Part shown: piece by piece, positions 19,687-28,488 of the stretch
Position numbering within the stretch: the stretch's first letter is position 1
How the letters are laid out: each line of letters starts with the position of its first letter
DNA from: CAWDDA01 sp963813345
Lineage (GTDB): Bacteria; Acidobacteriota; Blastocatellia; RBC074
NCBI GenBank assembly: GCA_963813345.1
Contig: CAWEYR010000016.1
Location: 1 to 48,552, forward strand
Direction of reading: 5' to 3'
DNA: 48,552 nucleotides
Made by a program: the position numbers and the translations under genes
The notes under the pieces: model-generated
The model's input: the letters and a program-made list of their open reading frames with translations, nothing else
What the model was told of the DNA's origin: nothing
Database searches by the model: none

Positions 19687-20469
19687 ATGCTTCTCGCGAT
19701 AGATGTTGGAAATACAAACACGGTCCTCGGAGTGTTCGATGGCGAGACTCTGGTGGCTCACTGGAGGCTGACGACAGAGCGCAGCCGCACGATCGACGAG
19801 TATGGAATCCAGTTCCGCAATCTCTTCCAGCTGGCCGGGCTCGATTTCGCCGGGATCCACGCGGTCGCCATTTCATCTGTAGTTCCTCCACTCAACTACA
19901 CTCTCGAAAAGGTCTCGGAAACATACCTCAAGCAGAAGCCGCTGTTCATTGACAGTGCGAGCGACACCGGAATGGTAATCCGGTACACGCCGGTATCGGA
20001 TGTCGGCGCCGATCGAATCGTGAACAGCGTCGCCGCGATAGCCAGATACGGCGCTCCATGCATCATTGTTGATTTTGGAACTGCGACGACGTTCGATGCT
20101 GTCACTGCGGAACGTGAATACATCGGAGGGGTGATCACGCCGGGAATCACGATCTCAGCCGAGGCACTCTTTCAGCGGGCATCCCGCCTCTATCGCGTCG
20201 AGATCAAGCGGCCGGACCTGGTGATTGGGCAGAACACGAGTCACAGCATGCAATCGGGTCTTTACTATGGTTACATCGGCCTGGTTGACGGGATTCTTCG
20301 CAGGATGATCGCCGAGCTGGGAGGAACTCCGAAGGTGATCGCGACAGGAGGTCTTGCAAGGCTGATAGGCCGGGGATCCGATTACATCGAAGAGGTCGAT
20401 GATAATCTGACGCTCGATGGATTGCGGTTGATCTACGAGCGAAGCAGACGTGTGACGGGTAACGGGTGA
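19687..20469 (+). CDS. coaX: Type III pantothenate kinase
   Basis: CoaX phosphorylates pantothenate in the first step of coenzyme A synthesis. The ASKHA-fold motifs are present: 'LLAIDVGNTNTVLGVFDGE' (phosphate 1), 'PVSDVGADRIVNSVAAI' with the conserved Asp of the pantothenate site, 'IIVDFGTATTFDAVT' (phosphate 2), 'YIGGVITPGI' and 'VIATGGLA' (adenosine). The length of about 260 residues is normal. Start ATG 19687 gives the standard N-terminus; ATG 19678 in the same frame would add three residues. The stop overlaps the GTG start of the next gene (GTGA), indicating translational coupling. Confidence 0.95.
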   Translation: MLLAIDVGNTNTVLGVFDGETLVAHWRLTTERSRTIDEYGIQFRNLFQLAGLDFAGIHAVAISSVVPPLNYTLEKVSETYLKQKPLFIDSASDTGMVIRYTPVSDVGADRIVNSVAAIARYGAPCIIVDFGTATTFDAVTAEREYIGGVITPGITISAEALFQRASRLYRVEIKRPDLVIGQNTSHSMQSGLYYGYIGLVDGILRRMIAELGGTPKVIATGGLARLIGRGSDYIEEVDDNLTLDGLRLIYERSRRVTGNG

Positions 20470-21233
20470 CAGATCAGCAGAATTACTTCAACTACTTTAC
20501 CGAGATCGAGGATGAGTTTGTGAGAAGGCGAGGCCGTCACATGTTGATCTCGCCGCTTGACTGGTCTCTCATCGAAACCTGGAAAGAGCGCGGGGTTCCT
20601 CTCGATGTCGTTCTCCGAGGCATTAATACTTCGTTCGATAACTACGATCGGAAGGCCCGACACACGAGCAAAGTCAATTCCCTTCTCTATTGCCAGCAGG
20701 CCGTAGAGGCTTCATACGAAGACTACTGCGCTGCGCGCGTCGGTGCCAACCCTGCGTCTGAATCCGGCTCGGAACCAGGAGAGTCACAATCACCATCGGC
20801 GTCAAAGACCGGTTCGGCAAGCGACAATTCAGCGTTGTCTCCGGATGCTATCGTGAGCTTCCTGAAGGTGCGTCGCCAGGACCTTGATTCACTCAAGGTG
20901 ATCAATGCTGGTTCCACAGTCATAGTGGAAGGTCTCGAGCGGTCGATCAACCGGCTGGATATGATTCTCGACACCATCAATAAGACAGGGATGGTCCAGG
21001 CCGAGAAACTCGAGTCGGATCTGACACAGATCGAGGCGATACTTCTCGAAGCCGTCACGCAGGGGGCCGGCTCGGATGAAGTCAACAAGATTCGGCGAGA
21101 AGGCAGGTCGCAACTGAAAAAGTACCGTGAGGGAATGAGCGAGGAAATATACGAACAGACGCTCAACAATTTTGTCGCGAAGCGCCTCCGTGACACCTTC
21201 ACTCTTCCACGCCTGAGTCTGTTTTACATGTGA
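20466..21233 (+). CDS. Conserved hypothetical protein translationally coupled to coaX
   Basis: The 255-residue soluble protein has two parts. The first 90 residues begin 'YFNYFTEIEDEFVRRRGRHM', then 'LISPLDWSLIETWKERGVPL' and 'VVLRGINTSFDNYD'; it looks like an all-alpha module with a winged-helix flavour. After a Ser-rich linker (about residues 97-125) comes a helical part with 'KSKYREGMSEEIYEQ'-like and 'VAKRLRDTFTLPRLSLFYM' segments. I know of similar unnamed proteins beside coaX in Acidobacteria but no function. The GTG start overlaps the coaX stop, and a methyltransferase for RNA follows 20 bases later, so it belongs to a coaX-unknown-RNA methyltransferase operon. A role in RNA or CoA metabolism would be guesswork. 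Confidence 0.75.
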   Translation: MTDQQNYFNYFTEIEDEFVRRRGRHMLISPLDWSLIETWKERGVPLDVVLRGINTSFDNYDRKARHTSKVNSLLYCQQAVEASYEDYCAARVGANPASESGSEPGESQSPSASKTGSASDNSALSPDAIVSFLKVRRQDLDSLKVINAGSTVIVEGLERSINRLDMILDTINKTGMVQAEKLESDLTQIEAILLEAVTQGAGSDEVNKIRREGRSQLKKYREGMSEEIYEQTLNNFVAKRLRDTFTLPRLSLFYM

Positions 21234-21252
21234 GCGCCTGCCTCGCTTTGCA

Positions 21253-22458
21253 ATGGAGAGTATAGCTGTTGGGGACATTCGGGAGTTGACGATAGAGAAG
21301 ATCGTCAACGGAGGAGACGGTCTCTCGCATCTCGGGACACAAGCCGTCTTTGTTCCGCTGTCGGCTCCTGGCGACCAGCTTGAGGTGCGAATCACAGAAG
21401 TTGCGCGCAACTACGCTCGCGCCGTCATCCAGCGCATTCTTAGACCGTCGCCCGAACGCCGTACACCACCATGCATCTATTTCGGAAACTGTGGTGGCTG
21501 TCAGTTACAGCATCTCAACTATCAGGCCCAGCTTACCGCCAAGGCCTCGTTTCTTCGAGAGAGCCTTCGCCGCGTGGGTTCAATTGACTGGCCGCAGGAG
21601 ATCGAGGTCCGCGCTGCAAGCGAGTTTGGCTATCGCTCTCGGGCTGAAATCAAAATTGCCCGCGATGATGATGGACACGTAAAGTTTGGATTCTTTCGCG
21701 CTGGTACGCATGAAGTTTGTGAAGTTGACTCCTGTGCGGTGCTTCAGCCTTACGTCAATCGCGAGCTTGAACACCTCAAAGCCTCGCCTTGCGAGATTCC
21801 CTCGGACGCAACACGCATATATCTCACTGCGGGCGATGATGGCGTGATCGCGACTCCTGCAACTGGCGAAAATGAGCGAGCCGCCGAAATCGATGCACTG
21901 GGCACAGCGCATCAGCATGTTGCCGGGATCGACTATTCATTCGGAGTCAGATCATTCTTCCAGGGAAATCGCCTTCTGCTTGAAGAATTGGTAGAGACCG
22001 CAATTGGGAACATCGCCGGAAAGCTCGCGGTTGATCTTTACGCGGGTGTTGGCCTGTTTGCACTGCAGCTCGCCCGGAAATTTGACGAGGTCTACGCAGT
22101 TGAGGGCAATCGGCTTGCAGCCAGCCACGGTGTTGATAATGTTCGTGGCAACGATGTGACCAACGTGCGTTACGAGGCGATCTCAGTTGAAGCCTGGCTG
22201 AAGTACAAGGCGCCGACCTCAGGTCGCCCGGATTTTCTGCTGCTCGATCCACCACGCTCAGGTGCAGGTGAACAGGTCGTTCAAAGGATCACTCAGCTTG
22301 CGCCTCAGATTGTCTCCTATGTATCTTGTGACCCGGCGACACTCGCCCGTGACCTGCGTTTCTTCATCGATCGCGGTTATCAATTGCGATCGATCGTGGC
22401 ACTTGACCTGTTTCCGCAGACGTTCCACGTAGAAACCGTAGCACGTCTTGAGTGCTGA
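21253..22458 (+). CDS. RlmD/TrmA-type 5-methyluridine RNA methyltransferase
   Basis: The product has an N-terminal TRAM domain ('ELTIEKIVNGGDGLSHLG' to 'RAVIQRILRPSPERR'), cysteines of the RlmD-type iron-sulphur cluster ('CIYFGNCGGCQLQHLNYQAQ'), then a class I methyltransferase domain: 'FFQGNRLLLEELVE', SAM-binding 'AVDLYAGVGLFALQLARKF', 'LLLDPPRSGAGEQVV' and the catalytic-Cys motif 'VSYVSCDPATLARDLRFF'. Members methylate U to m5U in 23S rRNA or tRNA; which target applies here cannot be told, so I give no symbol. The gene is intact at 401 residues. Its last codons 'LEC' and the stop TGA lie in the first word (GAGTGCTGA) of a composite repeat. Confidence 0.88.
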   Translation: MESIAVGDIRELTIEKIVNGGDGLSHLGTQAVFVPLSAPGDQLEVRITEVARNYARAVIQRILRPSPERRTPPCIYFGNCGGCQLQHLNYQAQLTAKASFLRESLRRVGSIDWPQEIEVRAASEFGYRSRAEIKIARDDDGHVKFGFFRAGTHEVCEVDSCAVLQPYVNRELEHLKASPCEIPSDATRIYLTAGDDGVIATPATGENERAAEIDALGTAHQHVAGIDYSFGVRSFFQGNRLLLEELVETAIGNIAGKLAVDLYAGVGLFALQLARKFDEVYAVEGNRLAASHGVDNVRGNDVTNVRYEAISVEAWLKYKAPTSGRPDFLLLDPPRSGAGEQVVQRITQLAPQIVSYVSCDPATLARDLRFFIDRGYQLRSIVALDLFPQTFHVETVARLEC

Positions 22459-22596
22459 GTGCTGAGTATGGGGTGCTGAGTTCAAGCTTTAGCTTGCGGC
22501 GTTGCATTCGATAGATCAATAGGCGCTCGAATGCAACCGCAAGCTAAAGCTTGAACTCAAACCGCCAGCACTCAGCACCCAGCACTCAGCACCCAG
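22452..22596. repeat. Composite nested palindromic repeat (families A and D), copy 2
   Basis: The order is the same as at 13361-13512: GTGCTGAGTGCTGAG, then GAGTTCAAGCTTTAGCTTGC, GTTGCATTCGATAGATCAA, CGAATGCAACCGCAAGC, TAAAGCTTGAACTCAAAC and CAGCACTCAGCACCCAGCAC. Differences between the two arms often occur in pairs that keep base pairing (for example GCGG...CCGC here against GGGG...CCCC at copy 1), which suggests a selected stem or arm-to-arm correction. It starts within the 3' end of the methyltransferase gene and ends 49 bases before comEC. Confidence 0.8.
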
Positions 22597-22644
22597 TCGA
22601 CCACCTCGAATTGGAATTCGGACCTTTGAATTTGAGGTGGGGCG

Positions 22645-25373
22645 ATGCCACGACGGATTGAATTCGTACAGCTGACGCTTCTTGAGCAACCGGTTTGCCT
22701 TCCCGCTTTGTCCTTTGTTCTCGGATTGGTAACGGCCGGATATACACGAATTTCGACCGGGCTCATTCTGGCGATTTCGGTTGCCTTGTGGAGTCTTTTT
22801 CCATTCGCTGCTTCGCGGCGCAGATCGATTTCGATACTGATTTTGGCGGCCGCTTTCTACTGCACTGGCGCAACACTGGCCTGCATTGATCGGAGACAGC
22901 AGGACGCAAACTTCGTCAGACGTCTCTTTGAACAGCGTAAGATCACTCCAACTGATCGAGTCGAGATCATCGGCAAAATTTCTCCAGCTCCCGAGCTTGC
23001 ACCCAACCGCATATACCTTCCAATCGAGGTCTCATCGCTCAGAACAACCGCCGGAGAATGGAAAGCTTCGGCGCGAATTCGAACAGTTGTTCTTTTTGAC
23101 GATGAGTCTGGGCGTCGCGATTATGATGCGCTGGACCTGCACTATTCCGACCGTGTGCGTGTCATTTGCTCGATGCGAAGCGGTGCTGCCTTCCGAAATC
23201 CCGGAGTACCGGATTTCGCCGGAATTCTACGATCGCGAGGCTACGATGCGATTGGACTGATCAGGAATCCTCGAGACATTCAACCTATCACCCCTGGCTC
23301 ACGTTCGGGCATTCTCGCGTTTCTTTATCGTATGCGCGCTCGTGCTATACGAAGCCTGCTCGAGGGAGTATCTCAGCCGGCTTCAGGTCTCCTTGTGGCA
23401 TCACTCTTTGGCAATCGTCACTTCATAGACCAGAGACTTGGTGAAGGATTCCGCGAAGGCGGGACATTTCATCTGATTGTCATCTCGGGAATGCACGTGG
23501 CGCTCCTTGCGACCGTCCTGCTTGGTACTTTGCGCCACATCATCATGGACGCCCGTATCCGCTTTGCTGCAGTCATCGCGATGGTTTGGTGTTACGCCGC
23601 AATGGCGGGAGCCGAGCCCGCCGTAACACGCGCCGCCGTTATGATCTCATTTGTTCTCGCGGGGCGCGCAATCTATCGCAGATCATCCGGGCCAAACTCA
23701 CTTGCATCGGCAGCGATTACGCTTGCTTGTTTGGCAACCTCATGACATTTACAACTCATCATTTCAGCTTTCATTTCTGACTGTTGCCGTTATGACGCTG
23801 GTAACCGGACCGCTCTACGAACGTCTGAAAGAGATCGGCCAGTGGATACCATCCGAACGCACACCCTATCCCCCAGCGGTCTCGAGCCCGCTTTGTGCGA
23901 TCGCTGAAGCGCTCTTCTGGGATGAACGGGGATATAGGCGACTCGCCCGGCAAACCCGCGTTCGATACAACCTTCACAAATCCCCGACCGCTGGAGCCGT
24001 CTCACGGTTTAGGATTCAGTGGCTGATAGCGTTCATCTTTGCCACACTGCTTGTGACTATGGGCGTACAACTGGCCCTCCTGCCGTTGATGATCGTCTAT
24101 TTCCATCGCGTGTCTCTTGTCTCCCCGCTGGCAAACATTCTCGAAGGAGTTCTGCTATCAGTCACTATGGCAGCAGGATGCCTCTATCTGTTTGCCGCTG
24201 GCATCTTCGCGCCTGCAGGCCATATTGCGGCAATCGGCGTCGATTTCGCTGGTCATTTGTTGACCTCAACCGTGTCGTGGCTGGGCCACAGCTTCCCACC
24301 GTCGATCCGAATGCCATCCTTGCAGGGATGGGCAGTGATTCTCTACGTGTTCTATCTTCTTTTGTTTGTATTGCTGACAGTGATGATTGCTCGCTGGAAT
24401 CCTCTAGCGCGACGGATCGAACGGCCGCGATTTTTCAGCCCGGGTCCAGGGTTGGGCTATCGTTCTCGCATGGCTTCTGACTGTTTTTCTCTTACTTCTT
24501 CATCCATTCGAACGGAGATTCGTCGCAGGTCGCCTGGCGGTGACATTTCTCGACGTCGGCCAGGGCGATTCTACATTTGTATCATTCCCGCAGGGTTCGA
24601 CAATGTTGATTGATGCAGGTGGCCGGCCAGACTTCCGCTTTTCAACTGGAGAGACAGTGGACGACTATTTCATAGAGGACCGTCCGGGCATCGGCGAAAT
24701 TGCCGTCGCGCCTTTCCTCTGGAGGTCGGGGGTCAGGCGAATCGACTACATTGTCGCAACTCACGGGGACGCTGATCATACGCAGGGCTTTGATGACGTC
24801 GCTGCAAGCTTTGCGATCGAGAAGGCTCTCTCGGCTGATACTCAAATTCAACGTGATCCATTTCCTTCACGAATCAACGCGCGGAAGATTCCACGAGTGG
24901 CTATTCAGAAGGGCGATCGACTCGAGATCGAGGGGGTGACGCTTGAAGTCATCTCTCCATCGTCCGGTTCCGCGAGCGCTGCCCTTTCGGACAATAATCG
25001 ATCCATAGTTCTCAGAATCGTCTTCGGACGGAGAAGTTTCCTGTTCACAGGTGACATTGAACGAAAGGTGGAGGAGAGTCTTGCGCTTGCCGGAGAGGCG
25101 CGTCACGCAGACGTGTTGAAGGTTGCGCACCACGGTTCACGAACTTCATCCAGTCACGTCTTTCTGAATCAGGTTATGCCCTGCTTCGCAGTCATCTCAG
25201 TGTCTTCGCCAAGCCGCTACGGTCACCCCCATCCAGAGGTCGTCGATCGTCTGGGCGATACGGGCGCCAGGATCCTCAGGACGAGCGAGTGTGGAGCCAT
25301 CACATTCTCAACGGATGGTAATGATCTTGTCGGTGAGACGTTTGTCCGGTGTGGAATGATGATCAGAAGATAA
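22645..25373 (+). CDS. comEC: ComEC/Rec2-family DNA uptake channel, frameshifted
   Basis: ComEC forms the inner-membrane channel for single-stranded DNA during natural transformation. The start ATG 22645 follows GAGGTGGGG. The N-terminal part has three membrane helices and the DUF4131 region ('GVPDFAGILRSRGYDAIGLI'). The Competence core shows 'SLFGNRHFIDQRLGEGFREG', 'GTFHLIVISGMHVALL' and, after a shift near 23735, 'NSSFQLSFLTVAVMTLVTGP'. After a shift near 24475 the metallo-beta-lactamase domain follows: 'AVTFLDVGQGDSTFVSFPQG', 'ATHGDADHTQGFDDV', 'FLFTGDIE' and 'VLKVAHHGSRTSSS'. The HxDxDH metal motif is intact ('HGDADH'). Total about 905 residues. No other competence gene is in the window. 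Confidence 0.93.
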
Positions 25374-25384
25374 AGCAAACAGAT

Positions 25385-26713
25385 TCAGTTGATTCCGATC
25401 AGCTTCAGCCTGACCTCGCCGCCAAGAAATGATGGGCCTTCGGGAGGGCGGCGTGAAAACTGAAGGGATGCTGCGTGGATCATAGGCACGCCGCCAGACG
25501 TGGCAGGAATACCGTAATGTCCATTTGCAACGACTCCCTTTATCCGTGGGTTGGGTGGAGATGATATGCCATATCGGATCGCAGTTATCGGCAGGCCGGT
25601 CCTCAATACGGGATTGATGAAATCAATACTCGAATCATAAATGTCGATTCGCGGGCCGCGATCGCGCGGTCCCCAGTCGCAATGAGCAAGAAGATTGACG
25701 AGAGCCTCGATACAGGCTCCGCGGTGATAGTTCGCACGGCCCTCAACTTGAATCGGTTCGACGCCGGGATGCTCGTCACGATTGTCCGCGAGAACGCGAC
25801 GCGAAGCTCGAGAATCCCAGAGGTCCACATAACGAGACAGAAAGCTCATTGCCCCGTCATAGAGACGCAACAGGTTGCCTCGAACCTCCATCCGGTCTAT
25901 CAGCGGCGACTTGCTGTCTGCCCCGCTGTAACGTGAAATGACGAGACGGGCGCGCGGAATCAAATCCTGCAAGCGCGCATCCGACCCGAAGAGCAAAAGC
26001 GCGCCGAAAAGCGGTGCAAAACCGTTTCCCATTTCAATCGCCAAACCCAGATCGCGCATCAGGAACTCAGTCGGGAAGCCATTACGCTCTCCGCCCCAGA
26101 AGCCCGGGTTTGCCTCGCGCACGAAACTCCAGAACAAGGACTCGTCGATATCGTCTTCGATGGTTGAGTCGAGTACTGGCACCTGTTCGAATCGCGTTCG
26201 GAAAGCTTCATTGTAGATTCCGGAAAGCTCTTCGCGCGTCGCCTCCCGCTTTGAAGAACCCTCACGCACATAGAAGCGATCATCGAGTGTCCGATGCGGG
26301 CGCAGGTGCGGATCAACTTCGAGCAGTACCACTCGCCGTCCATTGTCGAACGCCACCTTGTTTATGTAAGGAAAGACTGGCGGCTCAATCTGGTTAGCGC
26401 ATATGTCCCGCAGATCGTGTTCTATCTCTTCGGGATCATCAACACCTTCCACACGCAATTGATCATTGACGCCAAAAACAATCGCTCCACCCTCCGTGTT
26501 GGCAAGTGCGATGATTTCGGCGGTTAATTTCTCGACGTTGCTGAATCTGACTTTGAGCTCGAGATAGGTGTCTTCGCCACCTTTGAGCAGCCGGATGAGT
26601 TCGGGACGCGTTATCAGGGGCGCCGGAGTAGACGCGAGATACTCGTAGTATGACCTTTCGGAACCAGGTGTTTGTCTTGGCCTTCGGTAGCTGCCAGAGC
26701 GCTTGCGTGACAT
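25385..26713 (-). CDS. AlbA_2/Schlafen-type DNA-binding protein with GHKL-like C-terminal domain
   Basis: After a basic N-terminus ('MSRKRSGSYRRPRQTPGSER') comes a Schlafen AlbA_2 domain, residues 40-165: 'EDTYLELKVRFSNVEKLTAE', 'LANTEGGAIVFGVND' and 'RFYVREGSSKREATREEL'. The C-terminal part resembles the HATPase_c_4 (GHKL) half of such proteins: N-box-like 'CIEALVNLLAHCDWGPRDRG', 'IDIYDSSIDFINPVLRTGLP' and a Gly-rich 'NGHYGIPATSGGVPMIHAA'. These are usually called RecG-like or putative transcriptional regulators; the real role is mostly unknown, with some members in defence systems. The gene is intact (442 residues) and convergent with comEC, with a 12-base gap. tatA lies upstream on the same strand. 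Confidence 0.8.
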   Translation of the reverse strand: MSRKRSGSYRRPRQTPGSERSYYEYLASTPAPLITRPELIRLLKGGEDTYLELKVRFSNVEKLTAEIIALANTEGGAIVFGVNDQLRVEGVDDPEEIEHDLRDICANQIEPPVFPYINKVAFDNGRRVVLLEVDPHLRPHRTLDDRFYVREGSSKREATREELSGIYNEAFRTRFEQVPVLDSTIEDDIDESLFWSFVREANPGFWGGERNGFPTEFLMRDLGLAIEMGNGFAPLFGALLLFGSDARLQDLIPRARLVISRYSGADSKSPLIDRMEVRGNLLRLYDGAMSFLSRYVDLWDSRASRRVLADNRDEHPGVEPIQVEGRANYHRGACIEALVNLLAHCDWGPRDRGPRIDIYDSSIDFINPVLRTGLPITAIRYGISSPPNPRIKGVVANGHYGIPATSGGVPMIHAASLQFSRRPPEGPSFLGGEVRLKLIGIN

Positions 26714-26840
26714 CGACCGGTACCCAGCGCGATGCGAACTCGAGTGCCAGGGGCTGGAGGTGGAGCCCGGTGGAAGTGAACCGTCTCCCTTTTGGCGGCA
26801 ATGAGGGGACGACGGCTGCTCCAGATTAGAGGTCCGGTTT

Positions 26841-27035
26841 CTATACCTTCTTCGTAGTCTCCTTGGTCTCTTCTGATTCTTCGATCATTCCGCGCTTGAA
26901 GTTCTTGATGCTCTCACCAAGCCCTTTTGCCAAACCTGGCAGGCGGCTGCCACCGAAGATGATGAGGACAATCACGAGCAGGATAAGCATCTCCTGCGGC
27001 CCGAAACCTAACAGGAAGACAGTTGAGTTGGACAT
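26841..27035 (-). CDS. tatA: Twin-arginine translocase subunit TatA/TatE
   Basis: The 64-residue protein has the TatA build: an N-terminal membrane helix containing 'FGPQEMLILLVIVLIIFGGS', the hinge 'RLPGLAKGLGESIKNFKRGM' and a charged C-terminal tail. TatA oligomers form the pore that exports folded proteins. AAAGGAG precedes ATG 27035 by about seven bases. There is no tatB or tatC nearby, so the other subunits must be encoded elsewhere. Confidence 0.93.
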   Translation of the reverse strand: MSNSTVFLLGFGPQEMLILLVIVLIIFGGSRLPGLAKGLGESIKNFKRGMIEESEETKETTKKV

Positions 27036-27124
27036 GACAATCTCCTTTCAACCATTGTAACGGTCGGTGGAGAAGAGTGTCAACGAGCCACCATGTGTTG
27101 CGAAGGGTGACTCACCGAGAGGAC

Positions 27125-27230
27125 TCACGCGAAGCGCAGCGAAGACGCGAAGAAAAACGCCGACCAATGCTTGCTCTTGATCGTTGGTCGCTTCTTTGTC
27201 TCTTCTTGCGGTTTCCGGCTTCGCGCATGA
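27125..27230. repeat. Long imperfect hairpin with CGCGAAG motifs upstream of tatA
   Basis: The left half (TCACGCGAAGCGCAGCGAAG, then ACGCGAAG and CGACCAA) is mirrored by TTGGTCGCTTCTTTGTCTC and CCGGCTTCGCGCATGA in the right half. The inner CGACCAA...TTGGTCG pair is perfect and the outer parts are approximate. It lies in the 314-base space between the divergent genes tatA and ytxH, which otherwise holds only the promoter described next. The CGCGAAG words recur at 2966-3000. Confidence 0.55.
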
Positions 27231-27267
27231 CCTCGCTGGCATCCAATTTGCTTGCTTTAAGGCGTGC

Positions 27268-27304
27268 TTGAAGTTTTGACAGATCGGGACTATATTCTTG
27301 ATAC
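27268..27304 (+). promoter_or_regulatory. Probable sigma-70-type promoter(s) for the ytxH gene
   Basis: Two overlapping arrangements fit. TTGAAG (27268-27273) with a 17-base spacer and TATATT (27291-27296), and TTGACA (27276-27281) with a 17-base spacer and TGATAC (27299-27304). Either places the start point 40-50 bases before the ATG at 27350. Confidence 0.5.
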
Positions 27305-27349
27305 TGTTGAAAATGATTTAATTTCAGTCGTTTCTGAGGAGGAGTTACC

Positions 27350-27769
27350 ATGGCAGAGAATGGTGGTGGCGACAAACTCGTATATTTTCTGATCGGTGCC
27401 GGAATCGGAGCCGTGACAGCATTGCTGTTTGCCCCGAAAGCTGGAGCCGAATTGCGTGCCGAACTCGCAGATGCAACGCGACGCGGGATCGACCATGCCA
27501 AAGAGACGGGTCGTGAAGTAGGCGAGCGTGCAGCTGAGGTTTATCACACCGGTGCTGAGCGGGCGGCCGATATCGCGACGCGTGGAAGAGATACGGTATC
27601 CGATATCGCAACCCGTAGCCGTGAAGCAGTTGAGGACATCACGTCGCGCAGCAAGGAAGTCCTGGATCGCGAGAAATCAAAGATCGCGGCTGCCTTTGAG
27701 GCGGGGAAACAGGGTTATCGCGAAGCCAAACAGGCCGACAAAGCGAGCGCTGCTTTCGAGGAGAGCTGA
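27350..27769 (+). CDS. YtxH-like membrane-anchored protein
   Basis: The 139-residue protein has the YtxH signature at its N-terminus, 'FLIGAGIGAVTALLFAPKAG' (one membrane helix followed by the conserved 'FAPKAG'), then a long amphipathic helical tail with an approximate 11-residue rhythm ('DIATRGRDTVSDIATRSREA', 'VEDITSRSKEVLDREKSK'), similar to apolipoprotein- or LEA-like repeats. Such proteins are often stress-induced; the function is unknown. GAGGAGG lies in front of the ATG. It is probably co-transcribed with the next gene. Confidence 0.85.
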   Translation: MAENGGGDKLVYFLIGAGIGAVTALLFAPKAGAELRAELADATRRGIDHAKETGREVGERAAEVYHTGAERAADIATRGRDTVSDIATRSREAVEDITSRSKEVLDREKSKIAAAFEAGKQGYREAKQADKASAAFEES

Positions 27770-27805
27770 ACGTCAACGACCGCCTAACTCGATCGAGGTC
27801 AGACT

Positions 27806-28357
27806 GTGGAAGGCTACCTTATCTATATTCTGGTAATCGTCACGATACTTCTGACTGTCCAGACCGCGGTTTTCGTTGGCTTGTATATCATCGCGCGTAA
27901 GCTGGTAAAGGTCGCAGAAAAGGTCGATAAATTGGACGACCGCGCTCAATACGTCCTCAGTTCGGTCGAGCCCGTTCTCAAGATGGCCGCCGGACTGATG
28001 GTCGAGCTCAAGGAAGCCTCGAGCTATGTCGCCCAGGGTTCCCAGAATATTGAGGCAATAACGGAGATGGCGAAGGATCAGGCGGCTGACATTCGCGATC
28101 TTATGGGCGATTCAACAGCGCTGGCACGTCGCGAGCTCGACCGCACACGAGACAGGATCGAACAGGTCCAGCGCACGCTTGCGCGCGCCACTGATGGTTT
28201 TGAGCAGACAAGCATCCTGGTTCAGCAACGCGTTCTGGAACCTGCTCGCGAGTTTTCCTACATTATGTACGGAATCCGGCGCGGGCTGGAGACGCTGATG
28301 GCCGGCAACCGTATGCCAGTCAATCGGGTCTACCAGGACGAGGAGATGTTCATCTAG
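27806..28357 (+). CDS. DUF948-like membrane protein with coiled coil
   Basis: The 183-residue protein starts with one membrane helix ('IYILVIVTILLTVQTAVFVG', residues 5-24), followed by a long heptad-rich region ('LVKVAEKVDKLDDRAQYVLS', 'ARRELDRTRDRIEQVQRTLA') as in DUF948 proteins, which look like t-SNARE/methyl-accepting coiled coils. It starts at GTG 27806, 36 bases after the ytxH stop. The pairing of a YtxH protein with a DUF948 protein is common in several phyla. A strong terminator follows, so the two genes form a closed unit. Confidence 0.75.
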   Translation: MEGYLIYILVIVTILLTVQTAVFVGLYIIARKLVKVAEKVDKLDDRAQYVLSSVEPVLKMAAGLMVELKEASSYVAQGSQNIEAITEMAKDQAADIRDLMGDSTALARRELDRTRDRIEQVQRTLARATDGFEQTSILVQQRVLEPAREFSYIMYGIRRGLETLMAGNRMPVNRVYQDEEMFI

Positions 28358-28383
28358 ACGATCACGAACAACTTCTGTCTCCT

Positions 28384-28423
28384 GATTGGGTGGCCCGGTA
28401 GAAAATGGGCCACCCAATCTTTT
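28384..28423 (+). terminator. Rho-independent terminator after the ytxH-DUF948 unit
   Basis: GATTGGGTGGCCC (28384-28396) pairs perfectly over 13 bp with GGGCCACCCAATC (28407-28419), with a ten-base loop and a TTTT tail. It is the cleanest terminator in the window. Confidence 0.85.
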
Positions 28424-28488
28424 GTGACCTGCTTTTTATGGGCAATGGTTTACGTTATGATCATCTTCTTCTGACTCTGTAAACAATT

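Noticed and set aside
26463..26801. Alternative N-terminal extension of the AlbA_2 gene in another frame
   Set aside because: It gives no recognisable domain, while ATG 26713 leads into a continuous AlbA_2 protein.
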